From: Polyangium jinanense
GTDB taxonomy: Bacteria > Myxococcota > Polyangia > Polyangiales > Polyangiaceae
Direction: 5' to 3'
Assembly (NCBI RefSeq): GCF_028435365.1
Contig: NZ_JAGTJJ010000111.1
Location: 1-17,216 of the forward strand
Length of the DNA: 17,216 bases
Shown here: positions 7,028 through 14,926 of the stretch, one piece after another
Numbering within the stretch: the first letter of the stretch is position 1
How the letters are laid out: every line of letters begins with the position of its first letter
The notes under the pieces: generated by a model
Databases searched by the model: none
Seen by the model: only the letters and a program-made list of their open reading frames with translations
Told to the model about the DNA's origin: nothing
Position numbers and translations under genes: made by a program

Positions 7028-7357
7028 ATGCTCAGGATTTACGATGTCGTTTTGGCCATGGCTGGAGACGCTGGGCTCATCGCGGAACGGATCGAACGGA
7101 AAGATCGAGATTTGGCTCGTCAGATGCGGCGGGCCATGCAGAGCGTGGCGCTCAATGTCGCCGAAGGCATGGGCAGCCTCCAGGGGCACAAACGGCAGCG
7201 CTACTCCACTGCCCTCGGCTCCGCCCGCGAGGTGCTGGCCTGCGTTCAGGTCGCCCAAGCCATGCGGCTCATCGAAAACGTCAATCCCAGCACGCTCGAT
7301 CGCATGAATCACGTCATCGCCACGCTGAGCCGCCTCGTCTACCGCCGCGCCTCGTAG
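7028..7357 (+). CDS. Four-helix-bundle protein, S23/IVP family (23S rRNA intervening-sequence protein type)
   Basis: The 109-residue product matches the S23/IVP family: SVALNVAEG (about 39-47), then a basic turn (SLQGHKRQRYS) and ALGSAREVLACV, all in one predicted four-helix bundle. Family members form homopentameric bundles. Some are encoded inside 23S rRNA intervening sequences, and Avd in diversity-generating retroelements is a relative; the function of stand-alone members is unknown. I choose the ATG at 7028 because GGAGG lies 8 bases upstream; longer upstream in-frame starts would include the structured element. The neighbours do not include an rRNA gene or a reverse transcriptase. The gene sits between repeat-rich DNA upstream and a small palindromic repeat downstream, which recalls mobile or repeat-associated family members. 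Confidence 0.85.
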   Translation: MLRIYDVVLAMAGDAGLIAERIERKDRDLARQMRRAMQSVALNVAEGMGSLQGHKRQRYSTALGSAREVLACVQVAQAMRLIENVNPSTLDRMNHVIATLSRLVYRRAS

Positions 7358-7375
7358 GAACAAGCCCTCCCTCGC

Positions 7376-7412
7376 CCCTCTCCCGGGATGGCTAGGTCCC
7401 TCTCCCGGGAGA
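7376..7412. terminator. Duplicated TCCCGGGA palindrome downstream of the four-helix-bundle gene
   Basis: The 13-base word CCCTCTCCCGGGA occurs at 7376-7388 and again at 7398-7410. Each copy includes the palindrome TCCCGGGA, and the second extends to a 12-base palindrome (7401-7412). Because the word is self-complementary, the two copies can pair into an 8-bp stem with a 14-base loop. It begins 18 bases after the stop at 7357 and could end that transcript, but no T run follows, so termination is only a suggestion. Confidence 0.35.
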
Positions 7413-7441
7413 ACGCGGCCTGACGATCTCGAGGAGAAATA

Positions 7442-7452
7442 TAACGCTGTTA
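7442..7452. promoter_or_regulatory. Upstream half-strength TetR operator copy
   Basis: TAACGCTGTTA repeats the core of the main operator (TAACGCCGTTA) with one change. The left flank is also shared (ATATAACG in both). The two sites are 33 bases apart centre to centre, close to three helical turns, so dimers could bind on the same face of the DNA. Confidence 0.5.
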
Positions 7453-7462
7453 CACCTTCTCC

Positions 7463-7493
7463 TTGACGGATATATAACGCCGTTATATATCCG
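7463..7493 (+). promoter_or_regulatory. tetR-carotenoid oxygenase promoter with overlapping 27-bp operator
   Basis: The operator is a perfect inverted repeat: CGGATATATAACG at 7467-7479 and its exact complement CGTTATATATCCG at 7481-7493, around one central C. It overlaps a promoter-like pair, TTGACG (7463-7468) and TATATC (7486-7491), with a 17-base spacer. A repressor bound here would block RNA polymerase directly. Transcription should begin about 6-7 bases after TATATC, at or next to the ATG at 7497, and there is no Shine-Dalgarno, so the mRNA is probably leaderless. The AT-rich palindrome stands out from the surrounding high-GC DNA. Confidence 0.75.
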
Positions 7494-7496
7494 GTC

Positions 7497-8108
7497 ATGC
7501 CCGCGCCATCCCATGCCACCGAGGCCACGCGTCGTGCCATCCTCGACGCGGCGGCGGAGCTCCTTGCCGAAGCGGGGGCGGAGCGCCTCTCGATACGCGA
7601 GGTCTGCGCGCGCGCAGGCGTGACGGCGCCGACGGTCTATCACCATTTCGGCGACAAGGATGGGCTCGTCCTGCAGGTGCTCGAGGACAGCTTCACGGCG
7701 TTCGTGCAGACGGTCGACGCGCTCGACAAGCCGCGGGATCCCATCGAGGCGCTCGCGCGGGCCTGGGATGGCTACGTGGCCTACGGCGTCGCGCACCCCA
7801 TGCATTACCGCATCATGTTCATGCACCGCCTCGCCCGCGCGACGCCCATCCCCGCCGCGACGGCCGCGTTCCAGCGGCTCGTGGACGTCGTGTCCGCCGC
7901 GGAGGCAGAGGGCCTGCTCGTGCCGCCGCTGGAGGAGGCGTGCAAGGCGTTCTGGTCTTCGATGCACGGCGTCACCTCGCTCATCGCCTCCGGTCACCTG
8001 CCGCCCGATACCCCGGCCAGCGCGCTCGTGCGCGACGCCGTCATCGCCCACATCACCCGCCCGCGCGGCAGCGCGCGCCGCCCGGCAAAGAAGAGGAGCA
8101 AACCATGA
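7497..8108 (+). CDS. TetR/AcrR-family transcriptional repressor
   Basis: The 203-residue product has the family's usual length. The N-terminal DNA-binding domain (about 11-57) begins TRRAILDAAAELLAEAGAERLSI and continues with a helix-turn-helix, REVCARAGVTAPTVYHHFGDKDGL, whose TVYHHF recognition helix is diagnostic. The C-terminal part is helical and ligand-binding, with an aromatic- and Met-rich stretch (YGVAHPMHYRIMFMHR, about 96-111) that may line a pocket for a hydrophobic ligand. The C-terminus is basic (RGSARRPAKKRSK). The adjacent perfect operator suggests autorepression. The gene overlaps the next by 4 bases (ATGA), so repressor and oxygenase are made from one mRNA. An apocarotenoid, stilbene-like or other lipophilic inducer is a reasonable guess from the partner gene, but is inference. 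Confidence 0.93.
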   Translation: MPAPSHATEATRRAILDAAAELLAEAGAERLSIREVCARAGVTAPTVYHHFGDKDGLVLQVLEDSFTAFVQTVDALDKPRDPIEALARAWDGYVAYGVAHPMHYRIMFMHRLARATPIPAATAAFQRLVDVVSAAEAEGLLVPPLEEACKAFWSSMHGVTSLIASGHLPPDTPASALVRDAVIAHITRPRGSARRPAKKRSKP

Positions 8109-9496
8109 GCCAGCATGAATCCGACGTGAACCCCTACCTGCAAGGCAATTTTGCTCCCTGGCGGATGGAGGGCGATGTCTGGGATCTCGACATCGAAGGC
8201 GAGCTGCCTGCCGCGCTGCGCGGCACCTTCTACCGCAACGGCCCGAACCCCGCCTACGAGCCGACCGGGCCCTACCACTGGTTCAGCGGCGACGGGATGA
8301 TCCACGCCATCACGCTGCAGGACGGCCGCGCCTCGTACCGTAATCGCTACGTGAAGAGCCAGGGCCTCATCGAGGAGCGCGCCGCGGGCAGGTCGCTCTC
8401 CGGCAGCATGTTCCGTCCGAACCCCGATAGGCCGCGCAAGAACACGGCCAACACCAACATTGTCGCCCACGCGGGCCGGCTGCTCGCGCTCGTCGAGGCC
8501 TGCCTGCCCACCGAGCTCACCCCGGGCAGCCTGGAGACCCTGGGCGAATACGATTTCGGTGGCCGGCTGCGCGGCCCCATGACAGCCCACCCGAAGATCG
8601 ATCCCGAGACCAGCGAGCTCGTGTTCTTCGGCAACTCGATCGCCGACGCCGCAGCCTTCAGCTACCACGTGGCCGACAGCGCGGGCGCGCTCGTGCATTC
8701 CACGCCCATCACGCTGCCCTGGGCCTCCATGGTGCACGATTTCGCGATCACCGAGGCCCACGCCGTCTTCCTCCTCGGCTCGCTGGTCTTCCGGCCGGAG
8801 CACCTCGCGGAGGGCAAGAACCCGTTTTCCTGGGAGCCCGAGCGCGGGATGCGCATCGGCGTGCTCCCGCGGCGAGGCGAGGGCGCAGCCGTGCGCTGGT
8901 TCGAGGTCGAGGAGGGTTACGTGTTCCATCCGATGAACGCATACGACGACGGCGACTCCATCGTGCTCGACGTGGCCCGCTATGGTCGAATGGATCTCAT
9001 GGCCCCGGCAGCCATGCGCAATTCGGCCCCAGACGCCGACGAGGCGGCCCGGCTGCATCGCTATCGTATCGACCTCCAGGGCGGCGCTGTGCGCTCACAA
9101 CCCCTCGACGACGTGTCGATCGAGTTCCCGCGCGTGGACGAGCGCCGCGTCGGCCGCAAGCACCGCTTCGGATACGCCGCGGCCGCGGGACCCGAGGGGA
9201 GCTCGCACAGGTCCCTCTGGACCGCAGTGCGGCGGTACGATCTCGAGCGCGGCACCTTCGAATCCCGCGCATTCGGCGAGGGCAACGGAGCAGGGGAGCC
9301 GCTCTTCGTCCCGAAGAACCCGGAGAGCGGCGAGGGCGACGGGTACGTGCTGGTGCTGGTCTACAATCAGGCACGCAATGCGAGCGATCTCTGGGTGCTC
9401 AATGCAGAGGACATTCAGGGCGAGCCCGTGGCCCGTGTGCGGCTGCCGCACCGCGTTCCCTATGGCTTTCACGGCAACTGGGTGCCCGCCGCCTGA
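8105..9496 (+). CDS. Carotenoid cleavage oxygenase (RPE65/CCD family)
   Basis: This is a non-heme Fe(II) dioxygenase of the family that splits a carbon-carbon double bond of carotenoids, apocarotenoids or stilbene-like phenolics. All four iron-binding histidines of the seven-bladed propeller are present: His162 (MTAHPKID), His211 (SMVHDFAIT), His275 (YVFHPMNAY) and His456 (YGFHGNWVP). Supporting landmarks are FYRNGPNP and WFSGDGMIHAI near the N-terminus and GEPLFVP (about 397-403), whose Glu is probably one of the second-shell acidic residues. The 463-residue length is normal. The ATG at 8105 overlaps the tetR stop and has GAGGAG a few bases upstream; the frame is open further back, but only within tetR. 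No signal peptide is seen, so it is cytosolic or peripheral to the membrane. No carotenoid biosynthesis gene is in the window, so the substrate is unknown. Repeat copy B starts 9 bases after the stop. Confidence 0.95.
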   Translation: MSQHESDVNPYLQGNFAPWRMEGDVWDLDIEGELPAALRGTFYRNGPNPAYEPTGPYHWFSGDGMIHAITLQDGRASYRNRYVKSQGLIEERAAGRSLSGSMFRPNPDRPRKNTANTNIVAHAGRLLALVEACLPTELTPGSLETLGEYDFGGRLRGPMTAHPKIDPETSELVFFGNSIADAAAFSYHVADSAGALVHSTPITLPWASMVHDFAITEAHAVFLLGSLVFRPEHLAEGKNPFSWEPERGMRIGVLPRRGEGAAVRWFEVEEGYVFHPMNAYDDGDSIVLDVARYGRMDLMAPAAMRNSAPDADEAARLHRYRIDLQGGAVRSQPLDDVSIEFPRVDERRVGRKHRFGYAAAAGPEGSSHRSLWTAVRRYDLERGTFESRAFGEGNGAGEPLFVPKNPESGEGDGYVLVLVYNQARNASDLWVLNAEDIQGEPVARVRLPHRVPYGFHGNWVPAA

Positions 9497-9505
9497 GTCG
9501 CCTGG

Positions 9506-9892
9506 GCATTGGTCTCATTTTGGGGAGGCGCTGCGCTGGGGCTTTGCCCCAGGCCCCAGCAGGGGCTGTCCGCCCCTGCACCCGGACCAGCGCAAGCGCT
9601 GGACCCGGGGTCGATGAACTGCGCGATGCGCAGTTCATCGAACAGGCCAGGTCAAGACCAACGACGATCCTGCCAGCCAAGACAGCAGCGCTGAGGTTCA
9701 ACTGGCAACGTGCCCGCCGCCAGCGTGCAACGCACCTTCCTGGTCTTGCCACCGGCCTGTGGGAAGAACTGCGCATCGCGCAGTTCTTCCCCAAATGGTC
9801 CAGGGCTTGCCCTGGTTCGGGTCGAGGGGCGAACAGCCCCCGCGGGGTCCGGGGCAGCGCCCCGGCGCGACGCCTCGCGATGAGACCAATGC
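9506..9892 (+). repeat. Inverted-repeat (BIME/MITE-like) element, complete copy B
   Basis: This is a complete copy, 387 bases, bounded by a perfect 13-base terminal inverted repeat: GCATTGGTCTCAT at 9506-9518 and ATGAGACCAATGC at 9880-9892. The symmetry continues a few bases outward with one mismatch. From left to right it carries a GC hairpin region, the palindrome CCAGCGCAAGCGCTGG, a palindrome starting GATGAACTGCGC, a centre of about 100 bases, a palindrome starting GAAGAACTGCGC, and then the arm elements in mirror order. The whole element could fold into one long arm. It fills the gap between two convergent genes: 9 bases from the oxygenase stop and 21 bases from the stop of the giant gene. 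No transposase and no clear target duplication are visible. Confidence 0.9.
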
Positions 9893-9913
9893 TCAGATGC
9901 AAGGAAGCTCGGC

Positions 9914-12900
9914 TCAGGCGAGGCGCCGGAGGCAGAGCCGCAACCCGTCGCGCAGGTTGGCGCGCGTCTCGATCCCGCGCAGATCGACGCAGGAGGAGAC
10001 CAGCGTGCGGGCGGCGCTCGCGTGGAGCCCCGTGATGAGTGCCCGCGCGCCGAGCAGCTCCACGGCGCGCCCGATGCGCACCAGCAATTCGGCCGCCTGC
10101 CCGTCCAGCGTGTCCACGCCGGTCACGTCGATGATTGCGAAGTGCGTCGCCGAGCTCGCCACGCGCGAAAGCAGCCGCTCGGTGATCTCCGCGGCCCGCG
10201 GGCCGTCGAGCGCGCCGATGAGGGGCAATGCCAGGACCCCGTCCCAGACCTGGAGGATGGGCGTCGAGAGTGCCTGGATGAGCTCTTTCTGGCGCTCGAT
10301 GAGGGCATGGCTGTGCGCGAGCATCTCCGCCTGGCTGCGCTCGCGCTCGCCGCTCAAGGTCACGATCTCCGCATGCGCCTCCTCGAGCGCCCGGGTCCTG
10401 TCCTCCACCTTGCGCTCCAGGCTCGCGTAGAGCAGCGCATTCTCGATGGATATCGCCATCTGCGTGGAGAGCATCCGCAAAAGCTCCACGCGATCGGGCG
10501 TGAATGCGAAGGCGGCGAGCTCGTTCTCGAGATAGAGCACCCCCACGATCCCCCCGCGCTTGCCCACCGGCGCCGCCAGGAGCGACCGCGCCTTGCCCTG
10601 CGCGAGCCAGCGATCGCCGGAGAACTGCTCCGCGCTCGCCGCGTCCCCGAGGACCACGCTTTCGCCCGTCCGCGCCACGTAATGCACGATTCCCGTGGGC
10701 AGATCCTCGCGCGTCTCCAGGGGCACGCCCGCGAGCAGGGTGACCTTTCCGCGCTGGAGCTCCTCCTCGGCCTGGATCAAGAGATCGTCATTCTCTTTGA
10801 GGATCAAAATGCCCCGCGTCGCTCCGGCGCTCTCGAGGGCGATCCGCAAGAGCCTCTCGAGCAGGCGCGAGAGCACCACCTCGCCGGAGATGGCTTGCAT
10901 GGCCTTGATGGCCGCGTGCACGTCGAGCGCCCGCGCGCTGCCGTCCTCCGCCCCTGCGCTGGCGCCCACGTGCGGCCCGCGGGCGGCGCGCGGCATGAGC
11001 GCGAAGAAGCTCTTTTCGAGGCGCTCCGTCACCGAGGCCGCCCCCCATTGACCGTAGAGCGCGTGCGCCTCGTGGAGGTACGTGCGCGCGACCTTCGGCT
11101 TTCCGAGGCGCAGGTGATAACGCGCGCACAGCTCGTTGCCGAGCGCCTCGTCCTGCACGAAACCTCCCGCGGCCGCCGCCGCGATGCCCTCATCGTAGAG
11201 ATCGACGGCCGAAAGGCGCTCGCCGCGGGCCCGGGCAATCTCGGCGCGCAAGAGGAGCGCGCGGTGCCGGTGGTTGTCCGGGCACAGATCGGCCCAGCAA
11301 GAGAGCTTTTCGGCGGAGGCCTCGGCGCGGGCCAGGTTTCTCGCGCGCATCTCGGGTGCGGCCTCTTCCGCGGCCAGCAGCAGCGCCAGGGAGGCATAGA
11401 AGTGATAGACGACGCTCACGTGCCAGCTCACGACCGAGGGGATGTCGGGCTCGGCCCCGAGGGCCACCTCCGCCGCCTCGGCGTAACGGCCCTGGAAGAC
11501 GTCGTGCATGATGGTGAAGTTATCCGCGAAGAACAGCACGGCGCGGTTGCCCATCGCGGTCGCCGTGCTCCGGACGGCGTCGATGTCGAGCCAATCCCCC
11601 AAAAGCTTGTCGCTCTGCGCGGACGGGGTGGAAAGGTTCTGCGCGATCTGGGCGGCGGCGTTCACGATCCAGGTGAAGCCGCCGGAGACGTCGAGCTTGC
11701 ACACCGGCGCGAGCGCCGCCGCCTCCTCGAGGACCTCCGCGAGACGCGCGCCCGAGAGCAGGCTGTTCGTGGGGATGTTCGTCGCATTGTAAAAGGCCCA
11801 GACGTACTGGCCCGTCTCGAGGCCCACGTGCACGCCCCGCGGGAAGTTCTCCTTGTACTTCGAATAGGGCTCCTTCCAGTGCTGCACGAACGCGCCCCAC
11901 ATGTTGCAGAGCATCGATTCGGATTTCTTCTCCGGATAACGCTCGCTCACCCGCACCGCGAGCTTTCCGAACTGGTAGCCGAGCTCGATGTCCCCCCGCA
12001 CGCAGAGGAACATCCCGAAATTCACGAACGCATAGATCGTGTGCTTCGACAGCCCGTGCGCGAGCGCCTGCTGCACCATCTTCGCCACCGTGATCGCGTG
12101 GTTGTTCGGCGAGACGAAGTAGCAGGGCGAGAGCATGTCCTCGAGCACGTCCTGGAGGGCCATGATCTCGGGATCCGCGAGGAGCGGCAGATCGACCAGC
12201 GAGTCGATGGGGCGGCCCTCGAGCGCGGCGAGGGTCGCGTCGAGCTCGGCGCTGCTCGCCTCATCGCTCGGAAAGCGCGGCAGATGGATGCCGAAGGGCT
12301 CGAGCGCGGCGAGGCCCTCATCGAGGGCGGCGAGGAGATCGTTCGTCAAAACGTGGGCGTTCATCACGAGCCGCCGGACCTGGGTGCGCTCGAGGCGGCT
12401 CCGGGCGTGCGTGAAGGCCTGGCCGAGCGTCTCCCGCGCCTGCGCGTGACGCTCGCACAGGGCCTCCATCTCGCCCTTCTTCATGAAATAGCGGAGCGCG
12501 AGATCGTAGTGGGCATCCCAGGCGTCCGCGGGGAGCAGGACGATGCCGTGCTCGAGGTAGCGGAGAGCGGCTGGGAATGCGGCTGCCCCCCCGGCGCGCT
12601 CGGCGGCGGCGAGGTTCATTTTGCAGAGCGTGAGGAGCTCCTCGGCCTCCAGCACCAGCGCGCGCGCGCTGTTCAGGTGGCCCGTGGCGTCGAACAGGCT
12701 CTGCGCGTCGCTCTTCTTCGAGAAGAGGCGCCCGATGTGCAGGTGGAGCGCGGCCCGCTCGTCCTCGGCGAGCATCGCATAGGCGGCCTCCTGGATCTTG
12801 TCGTGGGTGAAACGGTATGAATCGCCGGCGCGCGCCACGAGCCCTGCCTCGAGGGCCGGGGCGAGGCGGCCGTACGCCTCCTCCGGCGCGCATGCGGTGA

Positions 12901-14791
12901 CGATGCTGAGCGTGCAGAGCTCGAACGGGCTGCCAATGGCGGCGCCGATCTCGAGCGCCTCCTGCGTGACCCGGGGCAGGTGCCGGATCGCGTCGAGCAT
13001 CAAGTCCACCACGTTGGCCATGTGTGGCATCGCGGCGATCGCCTCGAGCGAGCTCCAGCCGAGCGATCCGTCCGGTCCGGGCGTGAGGGCCCCCTTTTCG
13101 TGGAGCGACCGCAAGAGCTGCCGCACGAAAAATGGATTGCCTCCCGTCTTTTGCAATACGAGCTCGGCCGCGCCCTCGGGGCTCGGCGCGCGCAGGCTGT
13201 CCGCGAGCAGCTCTTTGACGTGCTCGAGCCGGAGCGGGCCGAGCACGATCTCCCGCAGGCCGAGGCCGCCCTTTCGCAGCTCCGCGAGTGTCGTGCGGAG
13301 CGGGTGCGTGACATTCACCTCGTTGTCGCGGTAAGCGCCCGTGAAGAAGAGAGCCTCGATGCTGTCGTCGAGCAGGAGCGTGGTAAGCAGGCGCAGGCTC
13401 GCCGCGTCGGCCCATTGCAGGTCGTCGAGGAAGAGCACCAGCGGATGGGCGCGCCGGGCGAATACCGAGACGAACCTCCGCATCGCGAGGGTGAATCGAT
13501 TCTGGGCCTCGACGGGCCCGAGGGCCGGCGCGGGCGGCAGCTCGCCGAGGACGTGCGCAAGCGAGGGGAGCACCTCGCAGACGACGGACGCGTTCGGGCC
13601 GAGCGCGGCGAGGAGCGCCTCTTTCCACGCGCGCACGCGTCCTTCGCTCTCGCATAGGATTGTCCGGACGAGCCCGTCGAAGGCCTGGAGGATGGCGCTA
13701 TAGGGCGCCTCGCGGTTCAACTGGTCGTACTTGCCCGTGATGTAATAGCCCCTGGCCCGCGCGAGCGGCTTCAAGATCTCCGCGACCAGCGAGGATTTCC
13801 CGACGCCCGAGTAGCCCGAGACGAGCGTGATCTCGCGCGCCCGGCCGAGCACCCGCTCGAAGGACGCGACGAGCTCCGCGACGTCGTTCTCGCGCCCGTA
13901 GAGCTTGTTCCGGAGCAGCAGGCGGGCGTTTTCGTGCAGCACTCCGAGGGGGAATTCGTCGATACCGCCATCGGGGCGGAGCCGCTGCCGGCACGCCTCG
14001 AGGTCGGCGAGGAGGCTCTTCGTGCTCTGGTAGCGATCCTCGGGGTTCTTTTCGAGCAGCCGGAGCACGATCGCCTCGAGCGGCGGCGGCACGTCGAAAG
14101 CGATCTTGGAAGGCCGCTCGGGCGCGAGGGCGAGGTGCGCGTGGATGAGCTCGAGCGGGTCCCGGGATCGAAATGGCAATTGCCCGGTGAGGAGCGCATA
14201 GAAGATGACGCCCAACGAATAGAGGTCGGAGCGCTCGTCGACGCCGCGGTTCATGCGCCCGGTCTGCTCGGGGGCGAAGAAGGGCAGGGTCTCGGCGACG
14301 AAATGCGGTTCGTAAAGTGCGTCATTTTCGCGGCTCAGCGCCGCATCCGTGCCGAAGCTCGCGATGGTGGGGCGGCCGCTCGCGTCGACGACGATGCTCG
14401 CCGCCGAAAGCCCCCGGTGCACGACGCCGGCCGCGTGTATCGCGCCGAGCGCCGTGGTGAGCGGGATGGCGAGGTCCAGAATCGCGCGCGCGGAAGCGGG
14501 CGACTTCAGGCGGGCTGACAGGGGCTCGCCCTCGACCTCGGCGAGGACCATGGCCATGCCCTCGCCGGTCGGCTCGAAGCCATGCACGCGCACCACGCCA
14601 GGGGCGCGCAGGCGCGACAGGCGTTGATAGTCGTGCTTGAAGCTGGCGACGTCAGCGACGCGATTGGACTCGGCGCGGAGCACCTTCACGCGCACCGGAA
14701 GACCGTCGCTCTCCCTGCGACCACGAAACAGCCGTGACATCGCAGTCCTTGCGAGCTCTTCCGTGATCGTTACTTCTTCCAGCCGGGTCAT
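9914..14791 (-). CDS. Giant signalling protein: pseudokinase - AAA ATPase - TPR-like - GAF - coiled coil - STAS
   Basis: The 1625-residue product has a Ser/Thr-kinase-like domain at about 10-270. APEQTGRMNRGVDERSDLYSLGVIF (173-197) is typical of the kinase/AAA/GAF sensor family. The catalytic residues are gone: HRD is HRG (125-127), the following Lys and Asn are Ser129 and Ser132, DFG is SFG (145-147), and no glycine loop is seen; only the beta-3 Lys36 remains. A predicted pseudokinase follows. The AAA/NTPase domain opens at YGRENDVAEL (about 298-307), with Walker A GYSGVGKS (326-333) and Walker B LVLFLDD (451-457), so ATP binding looks intact. A long helical, TPR-like region covers about 620-1250. 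The GAF domain is about 1309-1455, a coiled coil runs to about 1505, and an RsbR-type STAS domain (about 1510-1625, with IIDVTGVDTLDG) replaces the usual histidine kinase. The ATG has TGAGG 7 bases upstream. It probably senses a ligand and passes the signal by protein contact. Confidence 0.92.
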   Translation of the reverse strand: MTRLEEVTITEELARTAMSRLFRGRRESDGLPVRVKVLRAESNRVADVASFKHDYQRLSRLRAPGVVRVHGFEPTGEGMAMVLAEVEGEPLSARLKSPASARAILDLAIPLTTALGAIHAAGVVHRGLSAASIVVDASGRPTIASFGTDAALSRENDALYEPHFVAETLPFFAPEQTGRMNRGVDERSDLYSLGVIFYALLTGQLPFRSRDPLELIHAHLALAPERPSKIAFDVPPPLEAIVLRLLEKNPEDRYQSTKSLLADLEACRQRLRPDGGIDEFPLGVLHENARLLLRNKLYGRENDVAELVASFERVLGRAREITLVSGYSGVGKSSLVAEILKPLARARGYYITGKYDQLNREAPYSAILQAFDGLVRTILCESEGRVRAWKEALLAALGPNASVVCEVLPSLAHVLGELPPAPALGPVEAQNRFTLAMRRFVSVFARRAHPLVLFLDDLQWADAASLRLLTTLLLDDSIEALFFTGAYRDNEVNVTHPLRTTLAELRKGGLGLREIVLGPLRLEHVKELLADSLRAPSPEGAAELVLQKTGGNPFFVRQLLRSLHEKGALTPGPDGSLGWSSLEAIAAMPHMANVVDLMLDAIRHLPRVTQEALEIGAAIGSPFELCTLSIVTACAPEEAYGRLAPALEAGLVARAGDSYRFTHDKIQEAAYAMLAEDERAALHLHIGRLFSKKSDAQSLFDATGHLNSARALVLEAEELLTLCKMNLAAAERAGGAAAFPAALRYLEHGIVLLPADAWDAHYDLALRYFMKKGEMEALCERHAQARETLGQAFTHARSRLERTQVRRLVMNAHVLTNDLLAALDEGLAALEPFGIHLPRFPSDEASSAELDATLAALEGRPIDSLVDLPLLADPEIMALQDVLEDMLSPCYFVSPNNHAITVAKMVQQALAHGLSKHTIYAFVNFGMFLCVRGDIELGYQFGKLAVRVSERYPEKKSESMLCNMWGAFVQHWKEPYSKYKENFPRGVHVGLETGQYVWAFYNATNIPTNSLLSGARLAEVLEEAAALAPVCKLDVSGGFTWIVNAAAQIAQNLSTPSAQSDKLLGDWLDIDAVRSTATAMGNRAVLFFADNFTIMHDVFQGRYAEAAEVALGAEPDIPSVVSWHVSVVYHFYASLALLLAAEEAAPEMRARNLARAEASAEKLSCWADLCPDNHRHRALLLRAEIARARGERLSAVDLYDEGIAAAAAGGFVQDEALGNELCARYHLRLGKPKVARTYLHEAHALYGQWGAASVTERLEKSFFALMPRAARGPHVGASAGAEDGSARALDVHAAIKAMQAISGEVVLSRLLERLLRIALESAGATRGILILKENDDLLIQAEEELQRGKVTLLAGVPLETREDLPTGIVHYVARTGESVVLGDAASAEQFSGDRWLAQGKARSLLAAPVGKRGGIVGVLYLENELAAFAFTPDRVELLRMLSTQMAISIENALLYASLERKVEDRTRALEEAHAEIVTLSGERERSQAEMLAHSHALIERQKELIQALSTPILQVWDGVLALPLIGALDGPRAAEITERLLSRVASSATHFAIIDVTGVDTLDGQAAELLVRIGRAVELLGARALITGLHASAARTLVSSCVDLRGIETRANLRDGLRLCLRRLA

Positions 14792-14835
14792 GTCGATGCC
14801 TCACATGCCCCCCCCGTTTGTCGCCGAACTCCCAG

Positions 14836-14863
14836 GCTATACGCCACGTGGGATCCGCGTCAA
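14836..14863 (-). promoter_or_regulatory. Candidate sigma-70-type promoter of the giant gene
   Basis: Read on the minus strand, TTGACG (14863-14858) and TATAGC (14841-14836) are separated by 16 bases. They are followed by a leader of about 38 bases to the ATG at 14791. The palindrome CACGTG lies inside the spacer and could be a regulator site. This is the best promoter match in the divergent gap. Confidence 0.5.
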
Positions 14864-14910
14864 TCATTGCGGCGAACGTGCAGGCGCGAGCACGCACGCA
14901 GGATGCGTCG

Positions 14911-14926
14911 GCACGTTGACACGTGC
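14911..14926. promoter_or_regulatory. Inverted repeat in the divergent intergenic region
   Basis: GCACGT-TGAC-ACGTGC is a perfect inverted repeat with 6-base arms and a 4-base spacer. It lies in the 402-base gap (14792-15193) between the divergently transcribed giant gene and the lipoprotein gene. It resembles a small dimeric regulator site. Apart from this site and the promoter at 14836-14863, I see nothing definite in the gap: no credible small gene and no RNA gene. Confidence 0.3.

Noticed and set aside
7028..7357. Diversity-generating retroelement (Avd-like four-helix bundle)
   Set aside because: The protein is of the S23/Avd superfamily, but there is no reverse transcriptase, template repeat or variable repeat in the window.
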